In this document: in pieces, positions 62,401-64,000 of the stretch | How the letters are laid out: every line of letters starts with the position of its first letter | Position numbering within the stretch: position 1 is the stretch's first letter | Assembly: GCF_900198195.1 (NCBI RefSeq) | Contig: NZ_LT899436.1 | Coordinates: 3,377,001 to 3,441,000 of the forward strand | Source: Tenacibaculum jejuense | GTDB taxonomy: Bacteria; Bacteroidota; Bacteroidia; Flavobacteriales; Flavobacteriaceae | Length of the DNA: 64,000 bases | Direction: 5' to 3' | Program-made: the position numbers and the translations under genes | The notes under the pieces: model-generated | What the model was told of the DNA's origin: nothing | Databases searched by the model: none | Seen by the model: only the letters and a program-made list of their open reading frames with translations

Positions 62401-62550
62401 GAAGTATTAGAAACTCGATTACAAAAAGCTAAAAAGGATTTTGAAAAAATTAAAAATAAAGAGATTTCAAAATTCGAAAAACGTAAATTGAAAGCTGACA
62501 AAAAGCAAATAAAATTACTTAGTAAAGAAGATTTTATTGCGAAGAAATAA
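59476..62550 (+). CDS. Large exported sortilin/BNR-type beta-propeller protein
   Basis: Start chosen at the ATG at 59476, before the signal peptide (MNKIFKFIVCGSLVVSTSVT); an ATG at 59446 lies inside a hairpin. The 1024-residue protein has many VPS10/BNR-like propeller blades with Asp-box motifs (YKSKDGGANWKKI, YKTLDGGKTWEKI, YKSTDAGKTWNKI, TKDGGKTWE). A C-terminal beta domain (about 760-870) and a helical tail rich in Lys follow. It resembles the glycosyl-hydrolase-like sortilin proteins common in Bacteroidota; catalytic activity is unproven. No T9SS sorting domain is seen at its end. A terminator follows directly. Confidence 0.88.
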   Translation: MNKIFKFIVCGSLVVSTSVTAQDIVLKGKELFGNLKARHIGPALMSGRIIDLENHPTNPKIIYTGTAGGGVWKSENAGATFTPIFDEYAQSIGAVALDPSDPDNTVWVGTGEIWTRNSVSLGDGLYKSKDGGANWKKIGFEKSERISSIKINPNNSNEVYVAVLGALWSDSDERGIYKTLDGGKTWEKILYVDEKTGASDLIMDPKNPNILYASMWEFRRTGWGFNSGGPGSALYKSTDAGKTWNKIHNGFPEGDLGRFAIAIAPSQPNTVFAVVESKKDKGLYRSDDAGKNWKLLNSDFGLVVRPFYFSRLVVHPTNPDILVKGGLNGSISRDGGKTFKNLGQMHSDIHDIVFDIKNPDAMFVGTDGGVYRSWDGGATLDMVDNLPLSQFYQISVDNEEPYNIYGGLQDNGSWYGPSSSPGGVEARDWKRVGVGDGFRVLKHPTKNIIYSEMQGAQQVWRYDVDKNYNRNIQPLPIKGEADLRFNWNAPMAVSAHQPDRFYMGSQFLHVSEDMGDNWTKISPDLTTNDPKKQDKESGGISVDKSGAETHTTIFTIAESPLDEKVIWVGTDDGNVQITKDGGKTWENTIANISGLPKNTWVYHIEASSHDKGTAYAVFDGHTSGDMNTYVYKTTDFGKTWKSIVTKDIVGFARNIQEDYVNKDLLFLGTEFGLFITIDGGKNWSRFTNNMPATAVHYIDLQKQTNDLVLGTHGRGVIIIDDISPLREVNQQMLAKNVHFFNSKPAVIKEQGGFGGGSTELQFVGNNPSTTAKIIYYLKKRHTFGKMTLTIKDQNDKELITLTPGKSKGINVVNWGFRQKNPKVAAGKNFTFGGFTAPRVPAGSYKVVLKKGRKEYVNTIEVKNDPKSLISNDDRIAQRKTTLELYDDMEDLAYLVYQIDTHIKDANAAIKADPKLKKTATKVINLLQPLKETLVVTTGDNYVGEAEPELREKLSNLYAEVANQFEKPSLSQLENKEVLETRLQKAKKDFEKIKNKEISKFEKRKLKADKKQIKLLSKEDFIAKK

Positions 62551-62555
62551 CAACA

Positions 62556-62588
62556 AAAATCCCCTTGATTGATCAAGGGGATTTTTTA
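62556..62588. terminator. Bidirectional intrinsic terminator
   Basis: AATCCCCTTGATTGATCAAG then GGGATT forms a GC-rich palindrome flanked by A and T runs, between the convergent sortilin-like and transglutaminase-like genes. Confidence 0.9.
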
Positions 62589-62589
62589 T

Positions 62590-63552
62590 TTAATCTATCA
62601 AGAATTCTATTGCAACTTCTCTATCCATTAATAAGAAACATTGTTTGGTTCCTGGAGGCGGAACAAATCGAACTGTAGTTGTAGATTTACTTACAACTTT
62701 TTCAGGTTTTACTGCCCTACTACTTCCTAAAAAGCCAACGAAAAATTCTCTCTGTTTGGCATTACCTAATTTTATTGTAACAACATTTCCTTTGCCTCTT
62801 TTTAAAATTCCAGCGTTTGGAGATTTTAAAGTTACATTCGTCTTTAAAAAATCGTTACTAAAAACAGGCTGATTGTAATATTGTTCTTTTGTTATTCTAC
62901 CAACTCTTAATCTCCATATACTTTTTTCTGGAAAATGAGTTTTAAAATACTTCTTTTTAGGTATGTTATAATAATACGGATTAAATCTTCTTATCCATCT
63001 TCCATTAGTCTCTGCTCCTGCGCCCCAAGTTGCGTCTATATAAATCCACTTTCCATTTAGCTTAACAGCATTCCAAGCATGATTTGCACTTAATGATGAA
63101 TTTCCTATTTCTTGAGCAGAATTTCTAACATGACCAGCAACAACCTCATTTTCGATATTTAAAAGTGAACACACCTCTGCAAATGTTCTTGCATAACCTT
63201 CACAAACTGCTTTACGTGTTCGTAGTGTTTTCCTAACTATCTTCTCGTTTATCGCTTTAATTTTCTGTTGTTTCTCTTCTTCTGTTCTGTATCTGAATGA
63301 AGTTTTTGTTTGCCTATTTGGATTGTAAAATTCTTTCAAATCGTAACGAACGTTTTTTGTTAACCAAGCATATAAAGCTTTAGTTTTATCTTCATCCGTA
63401 TTAAAATCTCGATTAATATTCTTCGCCAGTTTTTCAACTGTTATTAAACCAGAATATCCATCCGTTATTTGTTTTATTCCAGAAAAATCTTGGGCTTTAG
63501 CAACTAAAATTGAAAAAAAAATAATTGTAAATAATCTCATCATAAACTTCAT
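62590..63552 (-). CDS. Exported transglutaminase-like protein, copy 3
   Basis: The 320-residue paralog has a signal peptide (MRLFTIIFFSILVAKAQ; two inner Met codons make the exact start uncertain by four residues). The triad is Cys in KAVCEGYARTF, His in ANHAWNAVKL and Asp in WIYIDATWGAG. It is more divergent from copies 1 and 2, with a Lys-rich insert (EEEKQQKIKAINEKIV) and a different C-terminal beta domain (PPPGTKQCFLLMDREV). It lies 4 kb from copy 2, beyond the sortilin-like gene. Confidence 0.87.
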   Translation of the reverse strand: MKFMMRLFTIIFFSILVAKAQDFSGIKQITDGYSGLITVEKLAKNINRDFNTDEDKTKALYAWLTKNVRYDLKEFYNPNRQTKTSFRYRTEEEKQQKIKAINEKIVRKTLRTRKAVCEGYARTFAEVCSLLNIENEVVAGHVRNSAQEIGNSSLSANHAWNAVKLNGKWIYIDATWGAGAETNGRWIRRFNPYYYNIPKKKYFKTHFPEKSIWRLRVGRITKEQYYNQPVFSNDFLKTNVTLKSPNAGILKRGKGNVVTIKLGNAKQREFFVGFLGSSRAVKPEKVVSKSTTTVRFVPPPGTKQCFLLMDREVAIEFLID

Positions 63553-63846
63553 TAATCAATAATTATACCTTTAACAATATCTTCGATAAAAATACAAAGA
63601 AAAACTGTCCCTTCTTCCAAAGCCTTTTTCACTTATATGCTTCCTCTACACAATAACACAATTTATTTATATAAACTTTTTCAACTCCAGCACCTATTTA
63701 TTTTTTCGCTAATAAAAAATAGTACAAAGACTTTTTAAACCTTCAGAAACTCCTATTCTGAAGTCATTAACTTTAAGAATTACGAATAGGTTAATTATAT
63801 AAATTCTTTTAATTTAGTGAACAACAAACACGAATCTTAACAAGCT
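63553..63846. other. 294-bp intergenic region
   Basis: AT-rich sequence between divergent genes. No RNA, repeat or consensus promoter was recognised by eye on either strand. Confidence 0.4.
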
Positions 63847-64000
63847 ATGAAAAAAAATATCCTTTTAGTTGTCGCATCAATACTGATCATATTTCTTTTA
63901 ATGCGAATGAATCCGAAAGGAAAACAATATACAAATCAAATTGAAGCTTTAATTTCTTCTCCAAAAGAAAACCTTATCAATAAAGAAGGAAGTACAATTA
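63847..64000 (+). CDS. Start of an exported or membrane-anchored protein (3'-truncated by window edge)
   Basis: An open frame begins at ATG 63847 with MKKNILLVVASILIIFLLMR, a signal anchor or signal peptide, followed by a polar region (NPKGKQYTNQIEALISSPKE), and stays open to the last base. Only 51 codons are visible, so family and function cannot be assigned. The strong export-type N-terminus and lack of stops make it a real gene with fair confidence. Confidence 0.6.
   Translation, partial: MKKNILLVVASILIIFLLMRMNPKGKQYTNQIEALISSPKENLINKEGSTI

Overview
The window is AT-rich chromosomal DNA from a member of the Bacteroidota, almost certainly a marine-type Flavobacteriaceae. The evidence is several secreted proteins with type IX secretion (T9SS) C-terminal sorting domains, PorP/SprF and OmpA-type partners, promoters of the flavobacterial form (TTG, 17-23 nt, TAnnTTTG), a tmRNA tag ending GENNYALAA, and a type II-C CRISPR-Cas9 locus. 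Genus assignment is not attempted.

Layout. 1-7.4 kb: end of an NlpC/P60 hydrolase, then a TPR protein and gyrA on the minus strand, divergent from clpC. 7.5-15.3 kb: a conserved exported protein, a large T9SS lamin-tail protein, and a compact three-gene set (55-residue export-signal peptide; PqqD-like domain fused to an HPr-kinase-like domain; PF14907-type nucleotidyltransferase) that looks like a minimal, possibly undescribed peptide-modification system; then mpl. 15.4-21.3 kb: a T9SS triad (type-B sorted adhesin, PorP/SprF, OmpA-like). 21.5-30.2 kb: a 2126-residue alpha-2-macroglobulin-like protein carrying an inserted CarboxypepD_reg/SusC-N-like domain, a DUF4174 protein, an AraC regulator and a SnoaL-like lipoprotein. 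30.8-38.5 kb: a membrane protein, two tandem T9SS metallophosphoesterases, and a tetR-SDR-DoxX operon with two matching operators.

38.6-47.9 kb: the type II-C CRISPR-Cas9 locus. It has a minus-strand tracrRNA with a clear promoter and terminator, then cas9, an intergenic terminator, cas1, cas2, and an array of 28 intact 45-bp repeats with 29-30-nt spacers. The array ends in two near-identical degenerate units next to ssrA (tmRNA). Complementarity to the tracrRNA shows that crRNA is read on the minus strand, toward cas2, and each repeat contains a promoter-like element in that direction.

48.1-64 kb: an alanine/saccharopine-dehydrogenase-like enzyme with two small DUF proteins; an outer-membrane protein; membrane genes leading to creD and a winged-helix regulator with two matching palindromes; three transglutaminase-like paralogs interleaved with a LolA-like protein and a large sortilin-type beta-propeller protein; and the start of one further gene.

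No tRNA, rRNA, prophage or insertion sequence was recognised. All calls come from reading the sequence; no database search was possible.
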